The position numbers and the translations under genes are program-made. Shown here in pieces: positions 32,978 to 41,789 of a stretch of 64,000 nt of DNA. Numbering within the stretch: the stretch's first letter is position 1; every line of letters starts with the position of its first letter. Source of the DNA: Microbacterium invictum (GTDB taxonomy: Bacteria; Actinomycetota; Actinomycetes; Actinomycetales; Microbacteriaceae); assembly GCF_014197265.1 (NCBI RefSeq), contig NZ_JACIFH010000001.1:1-64000 (forward strand), in the 5' to 3' direction. The notes under the pieces are model-generated. The model saw nothing but the letters and a program-made list of their open reading frames with translations, ran no database searches and was not told the origin of the DNA.

Positions 32978-34126
32978 ATGCGGATCCTGCACACCTCTGA
33001 CTGGCACATCGGGCGGACCTTCCACGGTCACGCCACGCTCGATGCGCTGCGCGGCGTGCTCGAGACGCTCGTCGACCGGGTGCGGGCAGGCAACATCGAC
33101 GTCGTGATCGTCGCCGGCGACGTCTTCGACTCCGCGACGCCGGCCGCCGGGTGCTACACCCTGCTGTCCGACACGCTGCGCGCGCTCGCCGACACGGGCG
33201 CCCAGGTCATCGTCACCAGCGGCAACCACGACTCGGCGGCGCGGCTCGGCTTCCAGGCCGGGCTGCTGCGCGACGGCATCCACGTCCTCACCGATCCGCA
33301 CGCCGTCGGCACGCCGATCACGATCGACGACGCCGACGGGCCGGTGCACTTCTACGGCATCCCGTATCTCGAGCCGGCGCTGCTGCGGCATGAATGGCCG
33401 GCTGCCCGTACGCAGGCCGGGGCGCTCGCGCATGCGATGGGCCTCGTCCGCGCCGACCTCGCCACGCGCGGCGGCCGGTCGGTCGCGATCGCCCACTGCT
33501 TCGCCGCCGGCGTCGAGCCGACCCCGCACCTCGAGCGCGACATCCAGCAGGGCGGTCTCGACGTCGTGCCGCTGTCCGCGTTCGACGGCGTCGACTACAT
33601 GGCGCTCGGCCACATCCACGGTCGTCAGGCGCTCGCGCCGACCGTGCGATACGCGGGCGCGCCCCTGCACTACACCTTCGGCGAGGGCGACAAGCCGCGC
33701 GGGTCGTGGCTGGTGGAGATGGATGCCACGGGCGTGGCGTCGGTCGACTGGCTCGAACTGCCGGTGCCGCGGCGTCTCGTGACGCTGCGCGCGCCGCTCG
33801 ACGCGCTGTTGACCGACGCGCGGTACGCCGCCGCCGAGGACGCCTGGGTGTGCGTCGAATACACCGACACGCTGCCGCAGCGTGACCCGCTGCGCCGGCT
33901 GCAGGAGCGGTTCGCGTTCTGCGCCAAGGTCGTGCACCTGCCGGCCGTGCGGCGCGAGGGTGACGAGCTGACCTACGTCGACCGCGTCCGGGCCGCCGTG
34001 ACCGATCGTGAACTGGTCGAGGCCTTCCTCGTGCACGTGCGTGAGGGAGAGGGCGCGTCCGGGCGTGAGGCCGAACTGCTCGCCGAGGTGCTCGACGAGC
34101 GCACCCGCGTGGAGGCCCTGGCGTGA
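32978..34126 (+). CDS. sbcD: SbcCD nuclease subunit SbcD
   Basis: A 382-residue Mre11-type nuclease. Metallophosphoesterase motifs are in order: ILHTSDWHIGR, VIVAGDVFDSATP, VTSGNHDSAARL, and the C-terminal pair VAIAHCFAAG and YMALGHIHGRQ. The capping region follows to the end. With SbcC it forms the complex that opens hairpins and processes blocked DNA ends. The ATG is 6 bases after TACCGT (leaderless type). The 3' end overlaps the GTG of sbcC by 4 bases, so the subunits are translationally coupled. Confidence 0.93.
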   Translation: MRILHTSDWHIGRTFHGHATLDALRGVLETLVDRVRAGNIDVVIVAGDVFDSATPAAGCYTLLSDTLRALADTGAQVIVTSGNHDSAARLGFQAGLLRDGIHVLTDPHAVGTPITIDDADGPVHFYGIPYLEPALLRHEWPAARTQAGALAHAMGLVRADLATRGGRSVAIAHCFAAGVEPTPHLERDIQQGGLDVVPLSAFDGVDYMALGHIHGRQALAPTVRYAGAPLHYTFGEGDKPRGSWLVEMDATGVASVDWLELPVPRRLVTLRAPLDALLTDARYAAAEDAWVCVEYTDTLPQRDPLRRLQERFAFCAKVVHLPAVRREGDELTYVDRVRAAVTDRELVEAFLVHVREGEGASGREAELLAEVLDERTRVEALA

Positions 34127-37100
34127 AACTGCACCGCCTCGAGCTGACGGGGTTCGGGCCGTTCCGTGAGACGCAGGTCGTCGACTTCGACGCGTTCGAC
34201 GCCGATGGCCTGTTCCTCATCTCCGGGCGCACCGGCGCGGGCAAGTCGAGCATCCTCGACGGCGTGAGTTTCGCGCTGTACGGATCGGTGCCCCGCTACG
34301 ACGGCGGCGAACGGCGGTTGCGCAGCGACCACTGCTTCCTCGGTGACCCGACCGAAGTGCGACTGGAGTTCACCGTCGGAGACGTCCGCTGGCGGGTGAC
34401 CCGGTCGCCCGAATACGAACGGCCGGCCAAGCGCGGCGACAAGCTCACGACCGAGGCTCCGAGGGCCGTGCTCGAGCAGTGGATCGGCGGCGACTGGGTC
34501 GGACGGGCGGCCAAGCCCCGCGAGGTCGCCCACGAGCTCGACGAGATCCTCGGGCTGACCGCCCAGCAGTTCCAGCAGGTGATCCTGCTCGCCCAGAACA
34601 AGTTCTCCCGGTTCCTTCTCGCCGGTAACGACGAGCGGCAGGCCCTGCTGCGCACCCTGTTCGGCACGCGCCGGTTCGATCAGTACATCGACGACCTCGA
34701 ACAGCGCCGACGCGATGCGCAGAAGCAGCTCGACACGGCGGGTGAGCACGCCCGGACGATCCTCGATCTGGCCGAGCAGCTCATCGACTCCCACGAGCTC
34801 GCCGGTGACACTGAGCGTCCGGCGGAGCTGGCCGCTCGCCGCCAGGCAGCGGAACTCGCCGATCAGCGGGCGGCCTACCGGATCGAGGCGCGCGCCACCG
34901 AGCGCGGGCAGGCTGATGCCGCGGCTGCGGCCGCGACCGCCGCACACGCGGCCCTCGTGGAGCGCGCCCAGCGGCTCGCCGATCGGGCTGCCGCGCGAGT
35001 GCGCCTCGACACGCTCGAGGCGGAGAGCCCGGCTCGAGACCTCGACCGCTCCCACCTCGAACGCGCCCGCGCGGCTGAGGCGCTGCGCGCACCTCTCGAC
35101 GCGTTCGTCCGCGCGGACGCCGCACGCACCGATGCGACGGCAGCGCGCGCCCAGGCGCAGCAGGCGTGGGTGGATGCCGGTGGCGACGCCGACGCCGATC
35201 TCGAATCGCTCATCGACCAGCTGACCGGCGACGTCGCCCGCTGGCAGGCCGCCGTCGCCCAAGAACGCGAACTGGCCGAGAAGGAAGCCCTGCTGATCAC
35301 GAGTCGCCGCGCAGAGAGCGAGTCGGCGGAGACGCTCGCCGCGCTCGATGCGCAGCAGGCGTTGATCCCCGCCGAGCGGGCACGGCTGGAGGCCGCCCGC
35401 ACGGCTGCTGCGGCCGATGCCGCGCGGCGCGATGTGGTGGGGCAGCAGCGTGACCTGCTGGTCGAGCGGCTCGGTGCCGCGCGTGAGGCGGCGGAACTGG
35501 AACCCGAGGTGGAGGCGGCCGAGGCGGCCTACCTTCGTGCGAGCACTGCAGCCGGCGAGGCGGCGGGCACCGTGACCCGGCTGCTGCAGCGGCGCATGGC
35601 GGGCTATGCCGGCGAGCTCTCGCAGCGGCTCGTCGACGGCGAACCGTGTGAGGTCTGCGGGTCGACCGAGCACCCGCATCCGGCCGAGACCGGTGACGAC
35701 ACGGTGACCGACGACGACCTCACCGTCGCCGAGCGGCGGCGCGATGACGCCACCACGGCCGAGTCGTCGGCGGCGCAGGCGGCCCGGGCTGTGCGCGAAC
35801 GGCGTGCGGCCGCGCGGGCGCGCATGGGCGATGTGACCGGCGACCGGGACGCCGTCACGGTCCTGTCCGACGAACTGGCAAAGGCCGAGGACGAGCTTGC
35901 CGTCGCCGAACGCGCGGTCTCCGCGGTCGCCCGGTTCGCCGAACAGCTCCACGAGCTCGACGTCCTGGCCGCGGCCGCCAAAGTCGAGCGTGCAGAGCGT
36001 GCGGCCACGCTCGCAGCCGAGGCCGAGAAGCGCGTCGTGCTGGAGACCACCGTGCAGAGCCTGGAGGTGACCGTCGCGGCCGCCCGAGGCGACCACGAGA
36101 CGGTGTCCCAGCGTGTCGCGGCGGCAACCGCACGCCGTGATCTGGCCCGTGGCCTCGGCGACGCGCAGCGCACCGTCGCCGATCGTGAGCGCGTCTACGC
36201 GGAGGCGCTCGCCGATCGCGACGCCCGGCTCGCGGCATCGGACTTCCGCGACGCCGATGATGCGGCGGCGTCGCTGCTCGATGACGCCGCGCGGTCTGAG
36301 ATCGACGCGTGTCTGAACGAACACGCGGCGGCGCTGTCCGCGGCCCGTGCGCGCCTTCTCGAACTCGAACTCGCTGCCGCTGATGACGCTGAGATCGGCG
36401 ACGATGAGGTGGCCGGGGCAGAGCGTGCGGCGGCGGCGGCCGACCACGCCCGCACGGTCGCGATCGGGGCGCTGCGGGACGCCGAGAGCACCGCCGGCCG
36501 ACTGCGCGAACTGCTGCTTCAGGCCGACGAGGCCTACGCCGCCGTCGCCGCCCGCGCCGAAGACGCGGCCGTGGTCTCCCGTCTCGCCGACACGGTCGCC
36601 GGCCGTGCGCCGAACACCAAGAAGATGGACCTCGAGACGTTCGTGCTGGCCGCCGAGCTCGAAGAGATCGTCGCCGCTGCGAACCTGCGGCTCACCGAGA
36701 TGTCGTCGGGGCGCTACACGCTGCATCATTCCGATGCGCTCCAGGCGCGGGGCAAAGCCTCCGGCCTCGGGATCGATGTCCTCGATGCGCACACCGGCCG
36801 CATGCGGTCACCGCAGTCGCTGTCCGGCGGCGAGACGTTCCTCGCTTCGCTCGCGCTCGCGCTGGGGCTCGCCGAGGTCGTCACGAGCCGCGCCGGCGGG
36901 CTCCGCCTCGACACCCTGTTCGTCGACGAGGGGTTCGGCTCACTCGACCCCGACACGCTCGAGCTCGCCATGCGCACGCTCGACGACCTGCGCGTCGGCG
37001 GGCGCACCGTCGGCGTGATCAGCCACGTCGAGGCCATGAAGGAGCAGCTGCCCGCACAGCTCACGGTCACCGCGACACCCGACGGCCCGAGCACGATCAG

Positions 37101-37128
37101 CCAGGATCTGCCCGCGCCGGTCGTCTGA
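34123..37128 (+). CDS. sbcC: SbcCD nuclease subunit SbcC (Rad50-like ATPase)
   Basis: A 1001-residue SMC-like ATPase. The N-terminal half has Walker A ISGRTGAGKSSILDGVSFAL and Q-loop region VILLAQNKFSRFL. Two long Ala/Arg/Glu-rich coiled coils flank the zinc hook CEVCGSTEHPHP (Cys509, Cys512), which dimerises via Zn2+. The C-terminal half has signature SLSGGETFLASLALALGL, Walker B FVDEGFGSLDPDTL and switch His in VGVISHVEAMKEQLP. It drives the SbcD nuclease. The start is GTG, overlapping sbcD. The reverse strand carries a 939-codon open frame that is only a GC-rich shadow. Four 84-bp repeats begin about 100 bases downstream. Confidence 0.93.
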   Translation: MKLHRLELTGFGPFRETQVVDFDAFDADGLFLISGRTGAGKSSILDGVSFALYGSVPRYDGGERRLRSDHCFLGDPTEVRLEFTVGDVRWRVTRSPEYERPAKRGDKLTTEAPRAVLEQWIGGDWVGRAAKPREVAHELDEILGLTAQQFQQVILLAQNKFSRFLLAGNDERQALLRTLFGTRRFDQYIDDLEQRRRDAQKQLDTAGEHARTILDLAEQLIDSHELAGDTERPAELAARRQAAELADQRAAYRIEARATERGQADAAAAAATAAHAALVERAQRLADRAAARVRLDTLEAESPARDLDRSHLERARAAEALRAPLDAFVRADAARTDATAARAQAQQAWVDAGGDADADLESLIDQLTGDVARWQAAVAQERELAEKEALLITSRRAESESAETLAALDAQQALIPAERARLEAARTAAAADAARRDVVGQQRDLLVERLGAAREAAELEPEVEAAEAAYLRASTAAGEAAGTVTRLLQRRMAGYAGELSQRLVDGEPCEVCGSTEHPHPAETGDDTVTDDDLTVAERRRDDATTAESSAAQAARAVRERRAAARARMGDVTGDRDAVTVLSDELAKAEDELAVAERAVSAVARFAEQLHELDVLAAAAKVERAERAATLAAEAEKRVVLETTVQSLEVTVAAARGDHETVSQRVAAATARRDLARGLGDAQRTVADRERVYAEALADRDARLAASDFRDADDAAASLLDDAARSEIDACLNEHAAALSAARARLLELELAAADDAEIGDDEVAGAERAAAAADHARTVAIGALRDAESTAGRLRELLLQADEAYAAVAARAEDAAVVSRLADTVAGRAPNTKKMDLETFVLAAELEEIVAAANLRLTEMSSGRYTLHHSDALQARGKASGLGIDVLDAHTGRMRSPQSLSGGETFLASLALALGLAEVVTSRAGGLRLDTLFVDEGFGSLDPDTLELAMRTLDDLRVGGRTVGVISHVEAMKEQLPAQLTVTATPDGPSTISQDLPAPVV

Positions 37129-37224
37129 ACGGGCGGCTGTCGTCTGGCACCGCCCTCCGCGGTGAGCACGCAGCCTGCCGGCCCGGTGCGGCCCCGAGAC
37201 GACGCTGGGGGCCGGAGTGCGCAC

Positions 37225-37547
37225 GCGCCTGCGATGGGGGTCGCGTGTGGTTGTCTCGTGCGGTGGGAGGTGGCAAGAGGTGACCCGGATGTGCGCGTGG
37301 GGGTCAGCGCGCCTGCGATGGGGGTCGCGTGTGGTTGTCTCGTGCGGTGGGAGGTGGCAAGAGGTGACCCGGGTTTGCGCGTGGGGGTCGGCGCGCCTGC
37401 GATGGGGGTCGCGTGTGGTTGTCTCGTGCGGTGGGAGGTGGCAAGAGGTGACCCGGGTTTGCGCGTGGGGGTCGGCGCGCCTGCGATGGGGGTCGCGTGT
37501 GGTCGTCTCGTGCGGTGGGAGGTGGCAAGAGGTGACCCGGGTTTGCG
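37225..37547. repeat. Four tandem copies of an 84-bp repeat
   Basis: Units start at 37225, 37309, 37393 and 37477 (each GCGCCTGCGATGGGGGTCGC), exactly 84 bases apart; the last is cut at base 71. Copies are nearly identical, differing mainly around GGATGTGCGC/GGGTTTGCGC and at one T/C in the centre. The array lies between the convergent sbcC and response-regulator genes. Frames run open through it on both strands because 84 is a multiple of 3, but none has a plausible start, codon pattern or fold. There are no unique spacers, so this is not CRISPR. Confidence 0.9.
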
Positions 37548-37562
37548 GCCCGCCCCCGCAGA

Positions 37563-38222
37563 TCAGACGAGCCGGTACCCGACGCCTCGGACGGTCTCGA
37601 TGCGCTCGGACCCGAGCTTGCCGCGCAGATATCCGACATACACGTCGGCCACGTTCGAACCGGGGTCGAAGTCGAAGCCCCACACCCTGCTGAGCAGCTG
37701 TTCGCGGCTGAGCACCTGCCCTGCGTTGCGGATGAATTCCTCGGCCAGCGCGAACTCCCGGGCCGAGAGCTCGACCGCACGCCCGACCACGTGCGCCTCC
37801 CGGGTGCGGATGTCGAGGGTGATGTCGCGGTGGGTGAGTGTCGCGACCGACCCGGTGTCCTCGTCCCGGCGCATGCGCAGCCGGATCCGGGCGAGCAGTT
37901 CGTCGAACCGGAACGGCTTGCCCAGGTAGTCGTCCGCACCACCCTCGAGCCCGGCGACGGTGTCATGCAGCTCGACGCGGGCGGTGAGCATGATGACCGG
38001 CATCCGCGACCCTCCGCCGCGCAGCTGCTCGAGCACCTGGAAGCCGTCCATACCGGGCATGTTGATGTCGAGCACGAGCAGATCGAACTCGCCGGACTGG
38101 GCGAGCTCCAGGGCGAGCGTGCCGTTTGCGGCGACCTGCGTCGCGTAGCCGGCGGCGCGCAGCCCCTTGTCGATGAACCCCGATATGCGGGTCTCGTCCT
38201 CGGCGATCAGAATGGATGCCAC
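37563..38222 (-). CDS. OmpR-family response regulator
   Basis: A 219-residue two-domain regulator. The receiver has the acidic pair Glu8-Asp9, phospho-acceptor Asp52 in LVLDINMPGMDG, and Lys in LGKPFRFDELLAR. The C-terminal winged helix has ELSAREFALAEEFIRNAGQV, SREQLLSRVWG, NVADVYVGYLRGKLG and VRGVGYRLV. It lies 3 bases downstream of the kinase gene stop and is clearly co-transcribed. Four matching direct repeats (TAAGA-N6-TCATC) upstream of the kinase and of three paralogous exported-protein genes fit the 11-bp-spaced half-sites bound by OmpR-family dimers. I infer that this protein binds them. The 84-bp repeat array follows its 3' end. Confidence 0.9.
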   Translation of the reverse strand: MASILIAEDETRISGFIDKGLRAAGYATQVAANGTLALELAQSGEFDLLVLDINMPGMDGFQVLEQLRGGGSRMPVIMLTARVELHDTVAGLEGGADDYLGKPFRFDELLARIRLRMRRDEDTGSVATLTHRDITLDIRTREAHVVGRAVELSAREFALAEEFIRNAGQVLSREQLLSRVWGFDFDPGSNVADVYVGYLRGKLGSERIETVRGVGYRLV

Positions 38223-38225
38223 GTG

Positions 38226-39746
38226 TCACTCCTTCGGGCCGGCGCCGACCGTCGTCGGCAACGGGGGCTTGGGTGGAATACTGAGCGACTCGAGTGAATC
38301 GACGGCGAACGGCTGCTGCGGGCCTGGGCCGACCACAGCCCCCGGAAGGATGATCGTGAAGACCGCGCCACCACCCGGGGCGTCGCCGAGGTGCACCCGG
38401 CCTCCGTGCGCGCGAGCGATGACCTGCACGATGTTCAGACCAAGGCCGCTGCCGCGGCTGTCCTGATCGGCGCGGTAGAACCGCTCGAAGACGGTGTCTT
38501 TTGCGTCGTCCGGAACGCCCGGACCGTGATCGCGCACCCAGAGCTCAAAGTCGCCTCCGCGCGCGCGGCTGCCGATCTCGATGTCGCCGCCGCCATGGCT
38601 GACGGCATTCTGGGTGAGCTGCAGCGCGGCCTGGGTCACTCGCTCCGGATCCACGTTCGCGACGACCTCGGCGACCGGCCCGCCGGTCACGTCGGCGCCG
38701 GCGATCGCCTGCGCGTTGCGGATGATCTGCCGCACGAGGTCACCGGCATCCACTGCCTGCGGTGTGACCGGAGACGGTCCGTGCAGCTTCGCCGCGCGCC
38801 CGAGGTCCTGCACGAGATTGCCCATACGCTCCAGTTCGTCGACGACGAGGTCGCGCGTCTCGGCGACGTCGTCGGGGTTGTCGGGAGCCATGACCTCGAG
38901 ATGTCCTCGCACGATCGTGATCGGGGTCTTCAGCTCGTGCCCGACGTCGCTGAGCAACTGCCGCTGAGAGTCGAGGGCGGCGTCGAGCCGGTCGAGCATG
39001 TCGTTCATCGTTGCCGCGAGACCGGAGACGTCGTCGCGCCCGTTGATGGGCAGACGCTCCGAGAGCGACTGCGCCGAGACGCGCTCGGCGGTCTCCCGCA
39101 TCTGGCGCAACGGGCGCAGCAGGCGCGTCGAGACGATGAGCGCCACGAGGGCGATGACCACCAGGACGATGCCGGAGGCGATGAGGTAGGCCTGCGCGGC
39201 TTCGTTGATCTCGGCGAGTTCTTCGTTGACGTCGTACGCCATGGCGAAGACGACATGCTCGGCTTCCTGGCCGCCCTCCACCGCGATCGGGGCGGCGAGG
39301 TACCGCCACGCGACGTCCTCGTGCACGAACGTCCCGATGACCGGATCGGCGCCGGAGGCCTGCGCCGCGACGTGCCCCGCGAAGGTGGGCACCGACTGCA
39401 GGTCGACGTCCAGCGGCACTCCCGGAGCCATGACGGCGCGGCCGTCGATGATGCCGAGTGCACCCGTGTTGTCATCGGGGCTCATGCGCTGCACGACCGC
39501 TCTCAGCGCCTCATCGGCGCCCGCCCACGTTCCCGAGCCGTCCTTGCCCTGCTCGACGAGGAACCGACCCGATTCGAGGTTGTCCTGCAGACGGTCGTCG
39601 ATGCTCTCGAGGATGTTGGCGCGCTCGACGAAGTACACCGCCACGCCGGTGGCGATCAGTCCGAGCGCCGCGACCAGCGTGATCACGGCGACGATGCGCG
39701 TGCGCACCGACACGGTGAACCGGCGGCGGCTGGGAGTGTCGTCCAT
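38226..39746 (-). CDS. OmpR-partner sensor histidine kinase
   Basis: A 506-residue membrane kinase. TM1 is at about residues 15-38; an extracytoplasmic domain (about 40-170, rich in Asp/Gly/Ala) follows, then TM2 (about 180-205) and HAMP. HisKA has SDVGHELKTPITIVRGH (His270), and the HATPase has LTQNAVSHG (N-box), VRDHGPGVPDDAKD (G1) and GSGLGLNIVQVIARAHGG (G2). The Pro-rich tail (LSIPPKPPLPTTVGAG) is unusual. The stimulus is unknown. I chose the third in-frame ATG (39746) because CATACT ends 7 bases upstream (leaderless type). Direct-repeat box A at 39790-39805 is centred about 50 bases upstream of that transcription start, suggesting autoregulation. Confidence 0.9.
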   Translation of the reverse strand: MDDTPSRRRFTVSVRTRIVAVITLVAALGLIATGVAVYFVERANILESIDDRLQDNLESGRFLVEQGKDGSGTWAGADEALRAVVQRMSPDDNTGALGIIDGRAVMAPGVPLDVDLQSVPTFAGHVAAQASGADPVIGTFVHEDVAWRYLAAPIAVEGGQEAEHVVFAMAYDVNEELAEINEAAQAYLIASGIVLVVIALVALIVSTRLLRPLRQMRETAERVSAQSLSERLPINGRDDVSGLAATMNDMLDRLDAALDSQRQLLSDVGHELKTPITIVRGHLEVMAPDNPDDVAETRDLVVDELERMGNLVQDLGRAAKLHGPSPVTPQAVDAGDLVRQIIRNAQAIAGADVTGGPVAEVVANVDPERVTQAALQLTQNAVSHGGGDIEIGSRARGGDFELWVRDHGPGVPDDAKDTVFERFYRADQDSRGSGLGLNIVQVIARAHGGRVHLGDAPGGGAVFTIILPGAVVGPGPQQPFAVDSLESLSIPPKPPLPTTVGAGPKE

Positions 39747-39789
39747 GGCCATCAGTATGGACACACCGGGCCACGCGCGGGGTCGACCG

Positions 39790-39805
39790 TAAGAGATGTC
39801 TCATC
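39790..39805. promoter_or_regulatory. Direct-repeat box A (TAAGA-N6-TCATC), kinase/APH divergent promoter
   Basis: TAAGA at 39790-39794 and TCATC at 39801-39805 start 11 bp apart, with spacer GATGTC. It lies 44 bases upstream of the kinase start and 46 bases upstream of the APH-like gene. It is one of four identically spaced boxes in the region. No -10 is found at the position used by boxes B-D, so its likelier role is autoregulation of the kinase/regulator operon. Confidence 0.6.
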
Positions 39806-39850
39806 GTCTGCCGGCCCCATCGAAGGCCCGTTCATGGTGGGATCGGACAC

Positions 39851-40969
39851 GTGGACACCACCCCTGTGCAGCCCGTCGACGCTGAGGCTATCCTCGCCGC
39901 CGATGCGCTGGGCGTGCCTCTCGACGCCCTTCAGCTGATCTCACGTGAGCCGCTCGGCCCGGGCAGTGTGACCGGCTTCAGCGTCACGGCCGCCCCGCCC
40001 GTCGTCGCCTACGTAGACACCTCGCTGCACCGCGTGCGGCAGGAGACCGGACTCGTCCTCGAGGGTGAGGCGCGCGTGTGGATCCACCCGGCTGACCCGC
40101 ACCTGCCCGCCCTCGCCCCCGCGGCCTTCGGGCACGCCGCCGAGGTGCTGCTGAGCCGGCTGGGCATCGCCGCGGCGGGCATGCCCGAGATCGTCGGCTA
40201 CCGGCCCGGCCGGCGTGCGGTGCTGCGCGTGCCGACCGCAGACGGCATGACGTGGGTCAAGGTGGTGCGCCCACGGCGCATCGAGCGGGTCGTGCAGGTG
40301 CACACTGCGCTGCGCGACCGCGGACTGCCGGTGCCGCCGGTGCGCGGATGGTCGCCGGAGGGCCTGCTGGTGCTCGACAACGCGTCCGGAGTCCCTGCCA
40401 CCGACGGCAGGTGGCTGCCCGAGGCACTGCTCGACGAACTGGACCGGCTGCGCGCGCAGATGGCATCCGCCGATATCGAAGGGAAGGCCCGCACTTCGCT
40501 GTCGAGCCGGCTGTCCTGGTACGCCGAACGGCTGCGCGCCGCACGTCCGGATCAGGCCGATCTCGTGAACGGGGTCGCACGGCGGGCGGATGCCGGAATG
40601 AACGCCGACCACCGGATCCAGACGATCCACGGCGATCTGCATCTGGGCCAGCTGTTCGTCGACGAGAGCACCGGGGAGGTCACGGGTCTGATCGACGTCG
40701 ACACCGCGGGTGCCGGCAACCCCGCCGACGACGCGGCGGCCTTCATCGGGCACGCGATCGCCAGCGCCGTGCTCACGCAGGAGGGCGGCGACGCCGACAC
40801 CGTATGGACTCTGGTCGATCTGGCGGTCGAGCGGTGGGCGATGGATGCCGGAACCAGAGCGCTCATCGCCATCCACCTGCTGGGGCATGCGCTCGCTGCC
40901 GCCGAGACGGGCGTGCAGCCTCGCGCCGACCTGCTGCTCTCCCGGGCCGCGGACATCGTCGAGACCTAA
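39851..40969 (+). CDS. APH-fold phosphotransferase family protein
   Basis: A 372-residue protein with an aminoglycoside-phosphotransferase/choline-kinase fold. The catalytic loop is IHGDLHLGQLFVDE (Asp262) and the metal-binding segment is TGLIDVDTAGAGNP. An N-lobe Lys candidate lies in MTWVKVVRPRR. The substrate is unknown; the sequence is a typical genomic APH-like kinase, not a recognisable resistance enzyme. The GTG start follows a weak TGGGAT hexamer. It is divergent from the two-component kinase gene, with box A between them. Its TAA stop forms the first three bases of box B, which controls the next gene, so the spacing is very tight. Confidence 0.82.
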   Translation: MDTTPVQPVDAEAILAADALGVPLDALQLISREPLGPGSVTGFSVTAAPPVVAYVDTSLHRVRQETGLVLEGEARVWIHPADPHLPALAPAAFGHAAEVLLSRLGIAAAGMPEIVGYRPGRRAVLRVPTADGMTWVKVVRPRRIERVVQVHTALRDRGLPVPPVRGWSPEGLLVLDNASGVPATDGRWLPEALLDELDRLRAQMASADIEGKARTSLSSRLSWYAERLRAARPDQADLVNGVARRADAGMNADHRIQTIHGDLHLGQLFVDESTGEVTGLIDVDTAGAGNPADDAAAFIGHAIASAVLTQEGGDADTVWTLVDLAVERWAMDAGTRALIAIHLLGHALAAAETGVQPRADLLLSRAADIVET

Positions 40970-40982
40970 GAAAGCTCTCATC
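40967..40982 (+). promoter_or_regulatory. Direct-repeat box B and promoter of paralogue 1
   Basis: TAAGA (40967-40971) and TCATC (40978-40982) are 11 bp apart. The second half-site occupies a -35 position, 17 bp before TACCGG (41001-41006), a TA-type -10. The 67 bases from 40967 align without gaps to those from 42296 and, over about 56 bases, to those from 41693. The TAA is also the APH-gene stop codon. Confidence 0.65.
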
Positions 40983-41085
40983 GACCTCTTCGAGAAGCTT
41001 TACCGGCGACGCCGAGACTCGAAGTACGCGGTCCCCGGACTGCGTGGTCCCGATACCGGGGCCCGTCGAGATAGAGGGACTCGCG

Positions 41086-41655
41086 ATGAGCAGCAGATGG
41101 ATGGCGTACGGCGTCACCGGAATCGTCGGGATCGGCGTCATCGCCGGTGGTGCGGCAGCGGCCGCCGCCACCATGGACCTGCGCACCACGGCCGGGTCGA
41201 TCGTGCCCGGCGGCGCCATCACCGGCAAGGACGGCGCGCTCCTGGACCGTCCCAGCGTGCAGCTGCGCGTCACCGGCGCCTCGGTGACCATCGTGTCAAC
41301 CGTCACCCCCGCGGCGCTGGTGAGTACGATCTCGGCAACCTCTGCAGCATCGGCACCCACACGCGTTTCCACCCGGACGGCGGTGTCGGCGGCCAGCGTC
41401 GCGTCGGCGGCCAGTGCACCTTCCGCACCGAGGAAGGCGCCCGCACCCAGCCCTGCCTCCCCACCCAGCGCCGTCTCGGCGCCCTCGTCCGCGTCCGCGC
41501 CGGCCCAGGCGTCGGCGCCCAGCCCGGTGTCCGCCCCCAGCCTGGCATCGCCGCCGTCCGCTCCCACCCCGCCGAGCCCCGCCTCCGCGGACAGTCCCGC
41601 GTCGCCGCCCAGTGCGGCGTCTGCCGGCTCGGTCGCCTCGGCGAACTCGAACTGA
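41086..41655 (+). CDS. Ala/Ser/Pro-rich exported protein, paralogue 1
   Basis: A 189-residue protein. A positively charged start (MSSRWMAYG) is followed by one hydrophobic Gly/Ala segment (about 8-29, ending GGAAAAAAT). This can be read as a signal peptide with an Ala-rich cleavage region or as an N-terminal anchor. Residues 30-85 form a conserved region (MDLRTTAGSIVPGGAITGKD, RPSVQLRVTGASVTIVS). From about 88 onward comes low-complexity sequence made of SAPSP/ASPPSA-like hexads, ending AGSVASANSN. I recognise no known family; no LPXTG motif or enzyme motif is present. It is the first of three tandem paralogues, each behind a matching direct-repeat promoter. The GC-rich 18-bp sub-repeats could change length by slippage. 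Confidence 0.7.
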   Translation: MSSRWMAYGVTGIVGIGVIAGGAAAAAATMDLRTTAGSIVPGGAITGKDGALLDRPSVQLRVTGASVTIVSTVTPAALVSTISATSAASAPTRVSTRTAVSAASVASAASAPSAPRKAPAPSPASPPSAVSAPSSASAPAQASAPSPVSAPSLASPPSAPTPPSPASADSPASPPSAASAGSVASANSN

Positions 41656-41692
41656 CGCGATCGGGCGGGTGCCGGGTACCGGCATCCATTGG

Positions 41693-41708
41693 TAAGAGAC
41701 GTCTCATC
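41693..41708 (+). promoter_or_regulatory. Direct-repeat box C and promoter of paralogue 2
   Basis: TAAGA (41693-41697) and TCATC (41704-41708) have spacer GACGTC, which makes a local GAGACGTCTC palindrome. The second half-site is 17-18 bp before TAGCCT (41727-41732), the best -10 of the set. The site lies 38 bases after paralogue 1 and 82 bases before paralogue 2. Confidence 0.65.
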
Positions 41709-41789
41709 CACGACTTCGATGCGGCTTAGCCTCGCCGCCAAGACTGGAACCAATGAACGAAGCGCTTTTCTCGAACAGGAGGATTCAAG

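Noticed and set aside
33973..36792. 939-codon open frame antisense to sbcC
   Set aside because: It mirrors the GC-rich third positions of the sbcC frame, has no recognisable domain, and sbcC has all expected motifs.
37225..37547. CRISPR array
   Set aside because: The whole 84-bp unit is repeated with no unique spacers and no cas genes nearby.
37162..37929. Open frames through the 84-bp repeats as a repeat protein
   Set aside because: The frames exist on both strands only because 84 is a multiple of 3; no start signal, and the downstream half is antisense to the response regulator.
39851..40969. Aminoglycoside resistance phosphotransferase
   Set aside because: Only the general APH kinase motifs are present; generic APH-fold genes are common in actinobacterial chromosomes, and nothing indicates antibiotic specificity.
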